From positions 1-64,000 of the forward strand of contig DYMK01000003.1 of NCBI GenBank assembly GCA_020721585.1: DNA of 64,000 nucleotides, given 5' to 3'. Below the pieces are notes generated by a model. That model was not told where the DNA came from and searched no databases. It saw nothing but the letters and a program-made list of their open reading frames with translations. Below, one piece after another: positions 56,966 to 64,000 of this stretch; the first letter of the stretch is position 1, and every line of letters starts with the position of its first letter. Both the position numbers and the translations under genes were made by a program. Origin of the DNA: Sulfuricurvum sp. (GTDB taxonomy: Bacteria; Campylobacterota; Campylobacteria; Campylobacterales; Sulfurimonadaceae).

Positions 56966-58384
56966 ATGATAGATAAATTAATGGTCTCCGTCCCCTTAGA
57001 TGGGACGTATGTTGAAGTGAAGCGTGAAGAGGTGCGTCGCTATTTTCACCAAAGTTTTGATCTGTTTGAATCACTGTTTGACCTTTTACGCAGTGATGAG
57101 GTTTTTTATCTCCAATCCGAACCCACCCGCCACCCGATGATTTTTTATTTTGGGCATACGGCTATTTTTTATATCAATAAATTGGTCGCCTCTGGCGCAT
57201 TAACCCAACGGATCAATCCCCATTTTGAAGAACTTTTTGCGGTTGGAGTGGATGAGATGCGATGGGATACTCCAAGTCATTTATTGCAATGGCCTTTGGT
57301 CGCGGAAGTACGAGAGTATCGTAAAGCCGTTCGTGCGTGTGTCGATCATCTCATTCAAACCCTCCCTATGACCCTCCCTGTGACCCAAAAAGACCCTTTT
57401 TGGGCAATTTGGATGGGGATTGAACACGAACGCATCCACATTGAGACCTCCAGTGTTCTCCATCGTCAAATGCCTTTAAAGCATATTCAGTTCGATGTCC
57501 GTTTTGCACAGTGTCCTTCGTATGGGGAACACCCTATCAATCGTCTTGTCCCGTTTGAGGGGATGAAGATCACCTTAGGGAAAGGGTCTGAAGATCGTGG
57601 GTTATACGGTTGGGATAACGAGTATGGGGAAGAGACCCTCGAAGTTGAACCTTTTCAAGCCTCCCGTTATTTGGTGAGTAATGGGGAATTTTTGGAATTT
57701 GTTCAAGAGGGTGGGTATCAAAATCCTAAATACTGGGATGAAGAGGGATTAAGGTATCTCTCACTCTCCCATGCGCAATGCCCCCCCTTCTGGATTTCAC
57801 AAGCTAACGGGGAATTTTTTACCTATCGAACGCTCACGCAAGAGGTTCCCCTTCCGCTTAACTGGCCCGTAGAAGTCAATGCCCTTGAAGCGGAAGCGTT
57901 TTGCCGTTGGAAAAGTGCCAACACCCCCCATATTATCCAACTTCCCAGTGAAGCACAGTGGCGGGTAATGCTTGCCCATACCAAATTAGACACCCCCATT
58001 TTTGATTCCATTCATGCCAATATCAATTTTGCCCATTACGCCTCATCGGTTCCAGTAAATACCTTTTTGCATGGGAAACTGTACGATGTGGTAGGGAATG
58101 TATGGCAATGGACGCAAACCCAAATGGCACCGTATAAGGGATTTTTACCCCATCCGTGGTACGAAGATTTCACCGAACCTACCTTTGATGGGAAGCATAA
58201 TCTTATCAAAGGGGGATCGTGGGCTTCGAGTGGGAATGAGATCATGCGCGCTTCCCGTTACGCTTTTCGCCGCCATTTTATCCAACATGCAGGTTTTCGT
58301 TATGTGGTAGGGGGGGAGTCATCGACGCAAAAATACCGTCGTATCCAAGCGATGGAAAAAGCGTGGAAACAACGGTATGGATGA
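56966..58384 (+). CDS. ovoA: 5-histidylcysteine sulfoxide synthase OvoA, without methyltransferase domain
   Basis: A 472-residue non-haem iron enzyme that joins cysteine to the C5 of histidine as a sulfoxide. An N-terminal DinB-like domain carries HPMIFYFGHTAIFYINKL, and GIEHERIHIE gives His154, His158 and Glu160; with His64 these match the three-His iron site known from the EgtB family. A C-terminal FGE-sulfatase fold ends with FRRHFIQHAGFRYV. Known full-length OvoA proteins continue there into a methyltransferase domain of over 200 residues; this one stops about 25 residues later. The unmethylated product 5-thiohistidine would result unless another enzyme methylates it. AAGGGGAAA precedes ATG 56966. 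It overlaps ovoB by 8 bases. Confidence 0.85.
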   Translation: MIDKLMVSVPLDGTYVEVKREEVRRYFHQSFDLFESLFDLLRSDEVFYLQSEPTRHPMIFYFGHTAIFYINKLVASGALTQRINPHFEELFAVGVDEMRWDTPSHLLQWPLVAEVREYRKAVRACVDHLIQTLPMTLPVTQKDPFWAIWMGIEHERIHIETSSVLHRQMPLKHIQFDVRFAQCPSYGEHPINRLVPFEGMKITLGKGSEDRGLYGWDNEYGEETLEVEPFQASRYLVSNGEFLEFVQEGGYQNPKYWDEEGLRYLSLSHAQCPPFWISQANGEFFTYRTLTQEVPLPLNWPVEVNALEAEAFCRWKSANTPHIIQLPSEAQWRVMLAHTKLDTPIFDSIHANINFAHYASSVPVNTFLHGKLYDVVGNVWQWTQTQMAPYKGFLPHPWYEDFTEPTFDGKHNLIKGGSWASSGNEIMRASRYAFRRHFIQHAGFRYVVGGESSTQKYRRIQAMEKAWKQRYG

Positions 58385-59549
58385 GTTTAAGGCAATTGAT
58401 CGAGCTAGCTCCAATGCCGAAAAATACCAATTACGGGAAAAGCTTTTTGGTTCCAACGATGTACAACCTTTATGGGTGGCGGATATGGATATTGCTACCC
58501 CGCAATGTGTTTTGGAGGTGGTCAAACATCGCTTAAACCACCCTATCCTTGGGTATGAAATGATGCCACGAAGTGCTTTTGAGGCGCAGTGTGCGTGGAT
58601 TTTGTCTCATCATGCTTGGAGGATTGACCCCCAATGGCTTTTGTATTCCCCCTCGGTGGTGGCATCGCTTGGATGTGCGGTGCGTGCGTTGAGTAAAGTG
58701 GGGGATGAAATTATCGTCATGAGTCCGGTCTATCCCCCCTTTTTTACGGTTGTGACCGATAATCATCGCCAAGTGATTCGCTACTCCTTGACTCAAAATG
58801 GGGAGGGAAACTATTCGCTTGATAGTAGAGACCTAGAGCGACTCATTACCCCCAAAACAACGATGCTGCTGTTATGTTCCCCCCACAATCCTATTGGGCG
58901 GGTATGGGATAAAGACGAATTAAAAGCACTGGGAGCTTTTTGTTTGGCACATAATATCACCATTGTGAGCGATGAAATTCACAGTGATTTGGTGTTTGAG
59001 GGGCATTGCCATACCCCAATAGCCTCTTTGTCTCCCGAATTATCGGAGAGTACTGTGACGTTATTGGGGGTAGGGAAAACCTTTAATATGTCAGGATTTG
59101 GTATCTCAACGGTGTGTATCGCTTCTAAAAGGTTACGAGAAAAATTTCAGTATGAAACGCAAAAAATCCATTGGGGTGAGGGATCGGTTCTTTCACACGT
59201 GGCATTTGAAGCAGCGTACAACGAGGGAGGTCAATGGCATCAAAGGCTTCTCATGCATCTAAGTGGTAATAAAGAGCGATTACTCCAATGGTCAGATTCT
59301 CAAAATTTTATCACGGTAATGCCCCCTGAGGGAACCTATCTTGCGTGGTTGGATTGTCGCCCCTTGGGATTAAACGATCGTGATTTACGTCACTTTATGG
59401 TGCATGAAGCGCGATTGGGGGTGAGTATGGGGGTAAGTTTTGGGAAAGAAGGATCAGGGTTTGTCCGTCTTAATTTTGCCATAGCGCGTGACTCTTTGGA
59501 AGAAGCATTAAATCGACTTAATACTGCTCTGGCAAAACTTTCGTTATAA
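58377..59549 (+). CDS. ovoB: OvoB-type PLP sulfoxide lyase (MalY/PatB family)
   Basis: A 390-residue fold-type I PLP enzyme of the MalY/PatB C-S lyase group. WVADMDIATP opens it, SPHNPIGRVW and SDEIHSDL are conserved, and the PLP lysine is Lys234 in GVGKTFNMSGF. Alone it would be called cystathionine beta-lyase, but its ATG lies inside the ovoA end (8-base overlap), and OvoB, the lyase cutting the OvoA sulfoxide to 5-thiohistidine, belongs to this family. The pathway role is inferred from the context. Confidence 0.8.
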   Translation: MDEFKAIDRASSNAEKYQLREKLFGSNDVQPLWVADMDIATPQCVLEVVKHRLNHPILGYEMMPRSAFEAQCAWILSHHAWRIDPQWLLYSPSVVASLGCAVRALSKVGDEIIVMSPVYPPFFTVVTDNHRQVIRYSLTQNGEGNYSLDSRDLERLITPKTTMLLLCSPHNPIGRVWDKDELKALGAFCLAHNITIVSDEIHSDLVFEGHCHTPIASLSPELSESTVTLLGVGKTFNMSGFGISTVCIASKRLREKFQYETQKIHWGEGSVLSHVAFEAAYNEGGQWHQRLLMHLSGNKERLLQWSDSQNFITVMPPEGTYLAWLDCRPLGLNDRDLRHFMVHEARLGVSMGVSFGKEGSGFVRLNFAIARDSLEEALNRLNTALAKLSL

Positions 59550-59590
59550 TCGTCCTCTCGTGATGCTTGTACTAAAGGTGGGATAAAGAT

Positions 59591-60211
59591 ATGAAACGGT
59601 TAGCTTTTTCAATGTTGGAATTGGTCTTTGTGATTGTGGTGATTGGCATTTTAGCATCTGTCGCAATTCCCAGTTTAAGCCGTCATCCCTTACAAGAAGC
59701 CGCAGAACAAATTGCAACCCATATCCGTTATACCCAACATTTGGCGATGATGAATGATGTTTATAATCCTACTGCTCCCCAGTGGTATTACGCTCGTCCC
59801 CAAATTAGTTTTCGTTCGTGTTCGAGCGGAGGTAATTATTATTATGTGGGAAGTGATATGGACCTTAATACAGGTCATATTGCCGAGAGTGAATCGGCTA
59901 AAGATCCTTTGAGTGGGAAAAATCTCTATTGGCTCAACACCCAATGCACCCCTGCGAGCTATCCCAATCGAGAGCAAAAGCTCCTTTTGCAAGAGACGTA
60001 TGGGATACGTTCAGTAACGACTACGTGTGGTGGTACGATCTCTTTTGATAGCTTTGGACGACCTTACAACAGTTTTAGTACCACAAATCCGTATGGAGGA
60101 CAACTTACTACTGCGTGTAAAATTGTATTGACCCATAGTGATACCAAAGAAGGGACTGCCACCCTCTCTATTGAACCCATTACGGGCTATGTATCGATTA
60201 CCTATCCCTAA
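59591..60211 (+). CDS. Type II secretion/type IV pilin-like prepilin
   Basis: A 206-residue protein with a prepilin leader. Cleavage would be between Ala5 and Phe6 (AFSMLELVFVIVVIGIL), with Glu at position 5 of the mature chain and a hydrophobic helix, the class III signal. The residue before cleavage is Ala instead of the usual Gly. The rest is strand-rich with Cys residues. The role may be in transformation or secretion; a ComEA-like gene follows. ATG 59591 is preceded by a weak AAAG. Confidence 0.8.
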   Translation: MKRLAFSMLELVFVIVVIGILASVAIPSLSRHPLQEAAEQIATHIRYTQHLAMMNDVYNPTAPQWYYARPQISFRSCSSGGNYYYVGSDMDLNTGHIAESESAKDPLSGKNLYWLNTQCTPASYPNREQKLLLQETYGIRSVTTTCGGTISFDSFGRPYNSFSTTNPYGGQLTTACKIVLTHSDTKEGTATLSIEPITGYVSITYP

Positions 60212-60277
60212 AAAATGGCTTGACTTCCTTTTTCTTTCGCGTTAAAATCATAATATCTCATCCAAAAGGGGTTTATT

Positions 60278-60520
60278 ATGGTTAAAATAGGTGCGTTATT
60301 AGCAGTAATGGTTTCACTCTCAATGGCAGCAGTTAATATCAATACGGCAACATTGGCACAATTAGAAACACTTAGTGGTATTGGTCCTACCAAAGCGCAG
60401 GCAATTCTTCAATACCGCAAAGAGCATGGTTCATTTAAAAGTGTGAATGAGCTAGACAATGTCAAAGGGATCGGGATGAAAACCGTGCAAAAAATCAAAC
60501 CCCAATTAATGACGCGATAA
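60278..60520 (+). CDS. ComEA-like exported helix-hairpin-helix protein
   Basis: An 80-residue protein: signal peptide (1-17), then NINTATLAQLETLSGIG and LDNVKGIG, the two HhH motifs of ComEA. ComEA binds incoming DNA in the periplasm during natural transformation; small versions without a membrane anchor occur in many Gram-negative bacteria. It follows a pseudopilin gene by 66 bases. Confidence 0.85.
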   Translation: MVKIGALLAVMVSLSMAAVNINTATLAQLETLSGIGPTKAQAILQYRKEHGSFKSVNELDNVKGIGMKTVQKIKPQLMTR

Positions 60521-60549
60521 CAAAGAGGAATAAATAACAAGAGGAAAAG

Positions 60550-60583
60550 AACTCAAAAACCCCTTAATAAGGGGACTTGAGTT
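60550..60583. terminator. Bidirectional terminator between comEA and rpsR
   Basis: An interrupted stem: AACTCAA with TTGAGTT outside, CCCCTT with AAGGGG inside, in the 71-base gap between the convergent genes. The T-tracts are weak on both sides. Confidence 0.6.
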
Positions 60584-60591
60584 AATGAGGC

Positions 60592-60858
60592 TTAATAGCT
60601 ACGATCGTCGAAAGAAGCACCTGCAATCACTTTACGTGAAACAGTGTACGGGATCAATGCCGCTGCGCGAGATTGTTTAATGGCAATGGTTACCATATCT
60701 TGGTGACGTTTACAGTTACCTGTCAAACGACGAGGCATGATTTTAAAACGCTCAGAGAGGGAAAATTTCAACGATGCTACATCTTTGTAATCGATGAAAT
60801 CTACTTTTTGTTCGCAATATTTGCAAAAACGTTTTTTAAATTTTCTTTTTTCTGACAT
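60592..60858 (-). CDS. rpsR: Ribosomal protein S18
   Basis: An 88-residue S18 with CKYC (zinc-binding Cys pair) and [10 protein letters not shown] followed by the conserved basic stretch. It is the last gene of rpsF-ssb-rpsR. S18 forms a dimer with S6 in the 30S platform. AAGGA precedes ATG 60858. Confidence 0.97.
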   Translation of the reverse strand: MSEKRKFKKRFCKYCEQKVDFIDYKDVASLKFSLSERFKIMPRRLTGNCKRHQDMVTIAIKQSRAAALIPYTVSRKVIAGASFDDRSY

Positions 60859-60879
60859 GGTTATTTCCTTGTGCTTTTT

Positions 60880-61401
60880 CTAAAACGGAATTTCGTCTTC
60901 GTTGATATCAATCTCAGGGAGATTATTTTCCGGCATCCGTACGGGTGCGGGTTTAGAATACGATGGTGGTGGGGTATAAGCTGGCTTAGGTGCAGGGGCA
61001 GCATTGTACCCACCGCCATAACCACTGTTACCGCCATCGCTGTATTCATTATTATTTCCCTGAGAACCACTGTCGCTACGCGAATCAAGCATCTGCATGG
61101 TTTCTACAATCACTGAATGTTTGGAACGCTTTTGCCCGCTTGTTTGGTCAACCCATTGTTCAAACTGTAATCGACCCTCGACGAGGATTTTACTCCCCTT
61201 GCGAAGGTATTGGTTAGCGACTTCACCCGAACGACCGAAAAAAGTAATGTCGACAAAACACGTTTCCTCTTTTTTCTCACCGTTAAGGGTGAATTTTCGA
61301 CTGGTCGCAATCGCCGTTTTGGCAATTGCTGATCCACTTTGTGCATATCGAAGCTCAATATCACGCGTTAAATTACCAACCAAAATGACTTTGTTATACA
61401 T
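60880..61401 (-). CDS. ssb: Single-stranded DNA-binding protein
   Basis: A 173-residue SSB: OB fold (1-110), a flexible Gly/Asn/Pro-rich linker, and the acidic tip EDEIPF, which recruits other replication proteins. It lies between rpsF and rpsR, the usual position. AAGGAAA precedes ATG 61401. Confidence 0.96.
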   Translation of the reverse strand: MYNKVILVGNLTRDIELRYAQSGSAIAKTAIATSRKFTLNGEKKEETCFVDITFFGRSGEVANQYLRKGSKILVEGRLQFEQWVDQTSGQKRSKHSVIVETMQMLDSRSDSGSQGNNNEYSDGGNSGYGGGYNAAPAPKPAYTPPPSYSKPAPVRMPENNLPEIDINEDEIPF

Positions 61402-61419
61402 GGGCTTTCCTTAAAGGGT

Positions 61420-61797
61420 TTAAGAAGCTACTTCTTCTTTTTTCTCAGCAGCTACGGGAGCGACTTTTTTGGTTTTTTCAACCATACCGTTCCATGCTGC
61501 GATTTCACGTTTACTATCGTACTTCATGGTTACGAAACGTAAAATTTCCTCGTTGATACGGAAACGACGCTCAATTTCACTGATAGCAGCAGGCGCAACG
61601 GTGTAATAAAATACTTGGAAATAACCACGCATATTTTTTTCAATTGGGTAAGCCAGTTTTTTCATCCCCATTGCGTCACGACCGATAATCTCTCCGCCGT
61701 TTGACGTGATAACCTCTTCGATGGTTGCAAGGGTGTTTTTAATCTCTTCTTCAGTAAGAGTAGGTTTTACGATGACTAAGTTTTCGTAATGTCTCAT
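61420..61797 (-). CDS. rpsF: Ribosomal protein S6
   Basis: A 125-residue S6 with a C-terminal basic/acidic extension (EKTKKVAPVAAEKKEEVAS) beyond the core fold. The start is ATG 61797 (AAGGAGA upstream), giving MRHYENLVIVKP; an upstream in-frame reading to 61869 has no S6 sequence. First gene of the operon. Confidence 0.96.
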   Translation of the reverse strand: MRHYENLVIVKPTLTEEEIKNTLATIEEVITSNGGEIIGRDAMGMKKLAYPIEKNMRGYFQVFYYTVAPAAISEIERRFRINEEILRFVTMKYDSKREIAAWNGMVEKTKKVAPVAAEKKEEVAS

Positions 61798-61808
61798 AGC
61801 GTATGTCT

Positions 61809-61859
61809 CCTTATGGTGTTCGCCCCTTATGGTTGTTATACAGCACGACAATCGTGTTG
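61809..61859 (-). promoter_or_regulatory. rpsF leader: hairpin and doubled ribosome site
   Basis: On the minus strand the leader holds a small hairpin (CACGA-TTG-TCGTG, 61844-61856) and two copies of CCATAAGG (61825-61832 and 61809-61816), 16 bases apart. Only the copy nearest rpsF lies at ribosome-site distance from an ATG. In other bacteria the S6:S18 pair represses its own operon by binding the rpsF leader; whether this leader takes that fold cannot be told by eye. Confidence 0.35.
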
Positions 61860-61880
61860 CAAAGAGCAAGGAACGCGCGG

Positions 61881-61886
61881 ATTATA
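61881..61886 (-). promoter_or_regulatory. -10 box of the rpsF operon
   Basis: TATAAT on the minus strand, 83 bases before ATG 61797, in the gap after holA. Confidence 0.55.
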
Positions 61887-61914
61887 CTGAAGAATAGCTT
61901 AATATTAGTTTTAG

Positions 61915-62880
61915 TTAAAGAAGCGTTTGAAGCTTCAAAAGTGCTGAAAGCAGGAGGGCTTCTTGATCAGGACTTCCGCTTGATTTCATTTTGAGTTCGG
62001 TATCCAGTAGAAGAGTGATCCCTTTTTGGTAACTTTTGGGGGAAATTTTAATGGCAAGGGAGGCGCGCTCTTTTTCGATAAAACTGGGAAGTTTGTACCC
62101 CAATACCAAAGAAGAATCGACAAAACCATTCATTTTGATGGTCGTGTTAAACAAATACAACTCGGTCAAAAATTTACTTAACGTAGTGAGAAAATAGATC
62201 TCATTAACCCCCGATTCGAGTAATTTTTCCAGATCAGTGAGGTAACTTTTCTTCTCAATAATATGGGTAATCAGGGTGTCTAATGTGATTTCATTGAGTC
62301 CATACACGTGTTCGTCAATCTCTAAGGGGGTGATAGGTTTGTTGAGCAATGCCAATTTTGACAACTCATTGCACGCTAATCCAAGGTCATTGTTATGACA
62401 CTCCAATAGATGAATCGCCGCTTGGGTACTCAAAGAAACGCCCAAACGCTCCCCTTCGTGGATAAGAATCGTCCTTGCTTCATTGGCAAAAGGGGTATAC
62501 AGTCGCACCGATCCCGTATGTGCACCTTTAAACGCAGTGTCCACCCCTTTGACATCCTCCCCATAATAACAGTAGATAAAGGTGTTGTCAGGGTTTTTTC
62601 CCACCAACGTGACCAATGTATCCAGCTCCGCTTTGGGAAGTTTTTTGTCGTGTTTGATAATCAAAAGATTTTGATCCCCAAACAGTGACCCCTGAGAGAG
62701 ATGGGCTTTGGCAGTCGTAAAGTCATACTCATCATAGTACAGACTCAAAACCGATGCCCCCTCACTGTTGGCAAGCGCTCGCGCGTAACGGTCGATTAAA
62801 AAATGGCTCTCCCCAAAAAGTGCCATCGCATGAGGAGCGGTTTTTTTTTGTAAATGGCGGTCTAGGTCTTGGCGGGTCAT
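61915..62880 (-). CDS. holA: DNA polymerase III delta subunit
   Basis: A 321-residue HolA, the clamp-loader delta subunit that opens the sliding clamp. LFGESHFLIDRYA at the N-terminus and the helical C-terminal part with a HolA-like collar follow the family. It precedes rpsF-ssb-rpsR, as in Helicobacter; the rnr gene expected next to it is at 26207. The HepT gene ends 4 bases upstream of its start. Confidence 0.85.
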   Translation of the reverse strand: MTRQDLDRHLQKKTAPHAMALFGESHFLIDRYARALANSEGASVLSLYYDEYDFTTAKAHLSQGSLFGDQNLLIIKHDKKLPKAELDTLVTLVGKNPDNTFIYCYYGEDVKGVDTAFKGAHTGSVRLYTPFANEARTILIHEGERLGVSLSTQAAIHLLECHNNDLGLACNELSKLALLNKPITPLEIDEHVYGLNEITLDTLITHIIEKKSYLTDLEKLLESGVNEIYFLTTLSKFLTELYLFNTTIKMNGFVDSSLVLGYKLPSFIEKERASLAIKISPKSYQKGITLLLDTELKMKSSGSPDQEALLLSALLKLQTLL

Positions 62881-62884
62881 TGAT

Positions 62885-63286
62885 TTACGGTTCCTGACTT
62901 ATTTTTAAACAGTTGATTGATACATCGTTTCGCATCGTTTGAAGTACCAATAAAAGTTCAGAAATATTATTTTGGCAAATTCCATAAATCATTTCAGCAT
63001 CCAAATCAAAATAATGGTGACTGATAAAATCTCTAATTCCTTTAATTTTTTTCCATTCAATTGTTGGATAAAGTGGTAAAAGCGTGTGATTCGTAATCTT
63101 ATCAATATTTTTTAGACTTTCACCAATAGCGATTAGTTTCATACAAATACTATCGAGTTTTTCTTGCCCTGCTTTTGTATCCATAAAGTCATCAACACAC
63201 GTGGCGTATACGCATCGCTCTTGCACAATCTCAATTGATTCTATAATCTGGTCGAGTATTTCTATCACTAAAACTTTATCATACAT
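62885..63286 (-). CDS. HepT-like HEPN RNase toxin (DUF86), module 2
   Basis: A 133-residue DUF86/HEPN protein with the canonical RX4HXY motif (RDFISHHYFD). It should be an RNase silenced by AMPylation of the motif tyrosine by its partner. ATG 63286 overlaps the antitoxin gene by 8 bases. It is only distantly similar to module 1 (both have YLDEIL-type helices and the motif region), which suggests separate acquisition. Confidence 0.85.
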   Translation of the reverse strand: MYDKVLVIEILDQIIESIEIVQERCVYATCVDDFMDTKAGQEKLDSICMKLIAIGESLKNIDKITNHTLLPLYPTIEWKKIKGIRDFISHHYFDLDAEMIYGICQNNISELLLVLQTMRNDVSINCLKISQEP

Positions 63287-63569
63287 AAATAGCCTCTCTT
63301 AAAATCCTATTTTTTAAAGAGAGATTCATTTTATCTCTCAGTCTGATAACATCAACTTTGGTATGAAATCTATTTTCTAATGTCTCTTTAAAATCATACA
63401 GAACAAAATAATCGCTCAGTTGTGTCTCAATAGCAATATCAACATCACTATCGTCTCGATTTTCCCCTCGGGCATACGAGCCAAAAAGTGCCATTTTAGA
63501 AATTTGATATTTATTTTTAAACTCATTTTTGTGCTGTTTTAGATAGTGTAATATTTCTTCTTTTATCAT
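63279..63569 (-). CDS. MntA-like nucleotidyltransferase antitoxin, module 2
   Basis: A 96-residue minimal nucleotidyltransferase with GSYARG and DVDIAI, the GSX10DXD motif. The start is ATG 63569 (MIKEEILHYL); a longer in-frame reading to 63602 has no matching sequence. Pairs with the overlapping HepT gene. Confidence 0.85.
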   Translation of the reverse strand: MIKEEILHYLKQHKNEFKNKYQISKMALFGSYARGENRDDSDVDIAIETQLSDYFVLYDFKETLENRFHTKVDVIRLRDKMNLSLKNRILREAIYV

Positions 63570-63599
63570 TAAATACCTCTTACTATAATGTAAGCAACT

Positions 63600-63628
63600 C
63601 AATTGCGTCCGCAGTGTGGACGTAATTG
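63600..63628. repeat. Intergenic palindrome, ATTGCGTCC type
   Basis: CAATTGCGTCC and GGACGTAATTG pair in 10 of 11 positions around GCAGTGT. It resembles the ATTGCGGA hairpin at 51568 and lies between the antitoxin and the zinc-ribbon gene. Confidence 0.65.
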
Positions 63629-63657
63629 GAAGCTTTGTTTATTCAATAAATTTATTT

Positions 63658-64000
63658 TCATGCGAAAACTTCATTAGTAAGTGCTCTATTATTTAGCATT
63701 GCGAGGCTTATTTCGTTGCCGTCAATATTAACGACTTTATTGAACAAAATTCCAAAGATTTGCTTTTCACTTCTTCCATTTGCTTCAAGTGATTGTTTTT
63801 CATCCAAAAGTACTGCTTTGAATTTTGAAACTAAGTCATTTTGAGATGAGGGATATTTTTCTTCTCGATACGCACGATTAGTCTGTATATTTTTTAAGTA
63901 GGGATATTTAGATAAATCATAGTGTACATTGCACTCTTTACATTGATAGAAAGTTTCGGAAAGCTCTTCCATCCATTGACCACATTTATAGCAAAAATAT
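63658..64000 (-). CDS. Zinc-ribbon protein, 5' end outside window
   Basis: The frame stays open to the edge of the window beyond ATG 63972. Upstream of that ATG it reads CYKCGQW and then, after it, YQCKEC, two CxxC pairs of one zinc ribbon. So the true start is outside and the ATG at 63972 is internal. The visible part has at least 113 residues; the rest is helical with no known motif (KAVLLDEKQSLEANGRSEKQ). Function unknown. Confidence 0.65.
   Translation of the reverse strand, partial: YFCYKCGQWMEELSETFYQCKECNVHYDLSKYPYLKNIQTNRAYREEKYPSSQNDLVSKFKAVLLDEKQSLEANGRSEKQIFGILFNKVVNIDGNEISLAMLNNRALTNEVFA

Overview
This 64 kb window is a chromosomal segment of a Campylobacterota (epsilonproteobacterial) bacterium, most likely a free-living sulfur or hydrogen oxidiser of the Sulfurimonas/Sulfuricurvum kind. 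The evidence is gene content and order: a fused ispDF followed by an HP1021/Cj1608-type regulator, a sulfate-adenylyltransferase-like gene and pgpA (the order I recall from Campylobacter), an rpsF-ssb-rpsR block behind holA, a class-specific RecO, a bifunctional-type gltBD pair, and hydrogenase maturation genes. Genes are tightly packed, with many ATGA-type overlaps, and promoters mostly show a TATAAT -10 without a clear -35. I saw no rRNA, tRNA, CRISPR array, transposase or prophage, and no gene-free stretch longer than about 260 bases.

Layout. 1-1.8 kb: the 3' end of a TPR gene carrying an in-frame stop, then an AAA/DUF4143 ATPase gene bracketed by two copies of one hairpin repeat. 1.85-3.2 kb: an atypical IscU/NifU-like protein, a ferritin-like protein and a 26-residue membrane protein. 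3.2-16 kb (minus strand): lapD-lapG (c-di-GMP control of adhesin release), dusB, a membrane protein, a DksA-type protein, rlmH, thiE, accD, then gltD-gltB. 16.2-22 kb: recO, an FAD oxidoreductase, an NlpC/P60 hydrolase, hemH and purL. 22-26.2 kb is an accessory zone: an Hsp20 with a signal peptide, an AAA ATPase plus DUF4276 pair that looks like a defence system, a GreA/GreB factor and a MntA/HepT toxin-antitoxin pair.

26.2-34.8 kb (plus strand): RNase R, an S4 protein, trpD, tsaE, lptB, a TrkA-C protein, aroB and an MscS channel. 34.8-38.8 kb (minus strand): two hydrogenase maturation proteases, a nickel permease, hypB, hypC and hypD, with no hydrogenase subunits nearby. 39-43 kb: ilvB, ilvN, lpxD and small secreted or unknown proteins. 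43-50 kb: an aminotransferase, a methyltransferase, lolC, secA and lolA. 50-56.9 kb: mrp, thiC, ispDF, the atypical response regulator, the sat-like gene and pgpA. 56.9-59.6 kb: an ovoA-ovoB pair for 5-thiohistidine/ovothiol synthesis in which OvoA lacks the methyltransferase domain. 59.6-64 kb: a pseudopilin, a ComEA-like protein, rpsR-ssb-rpsF, holA, a second MntA/HepT pair and a zinc-ribbon protein running off the window.

The most interesting items are the methyltransferase-less ovoA-ovoB operon, the ATPase/DUF4276 pair, the exported Hsp20, the IscU-like protein lacking its first cluster cysteine, the 26-residue membrane protein, and intergenic palindromes that recur across the window.
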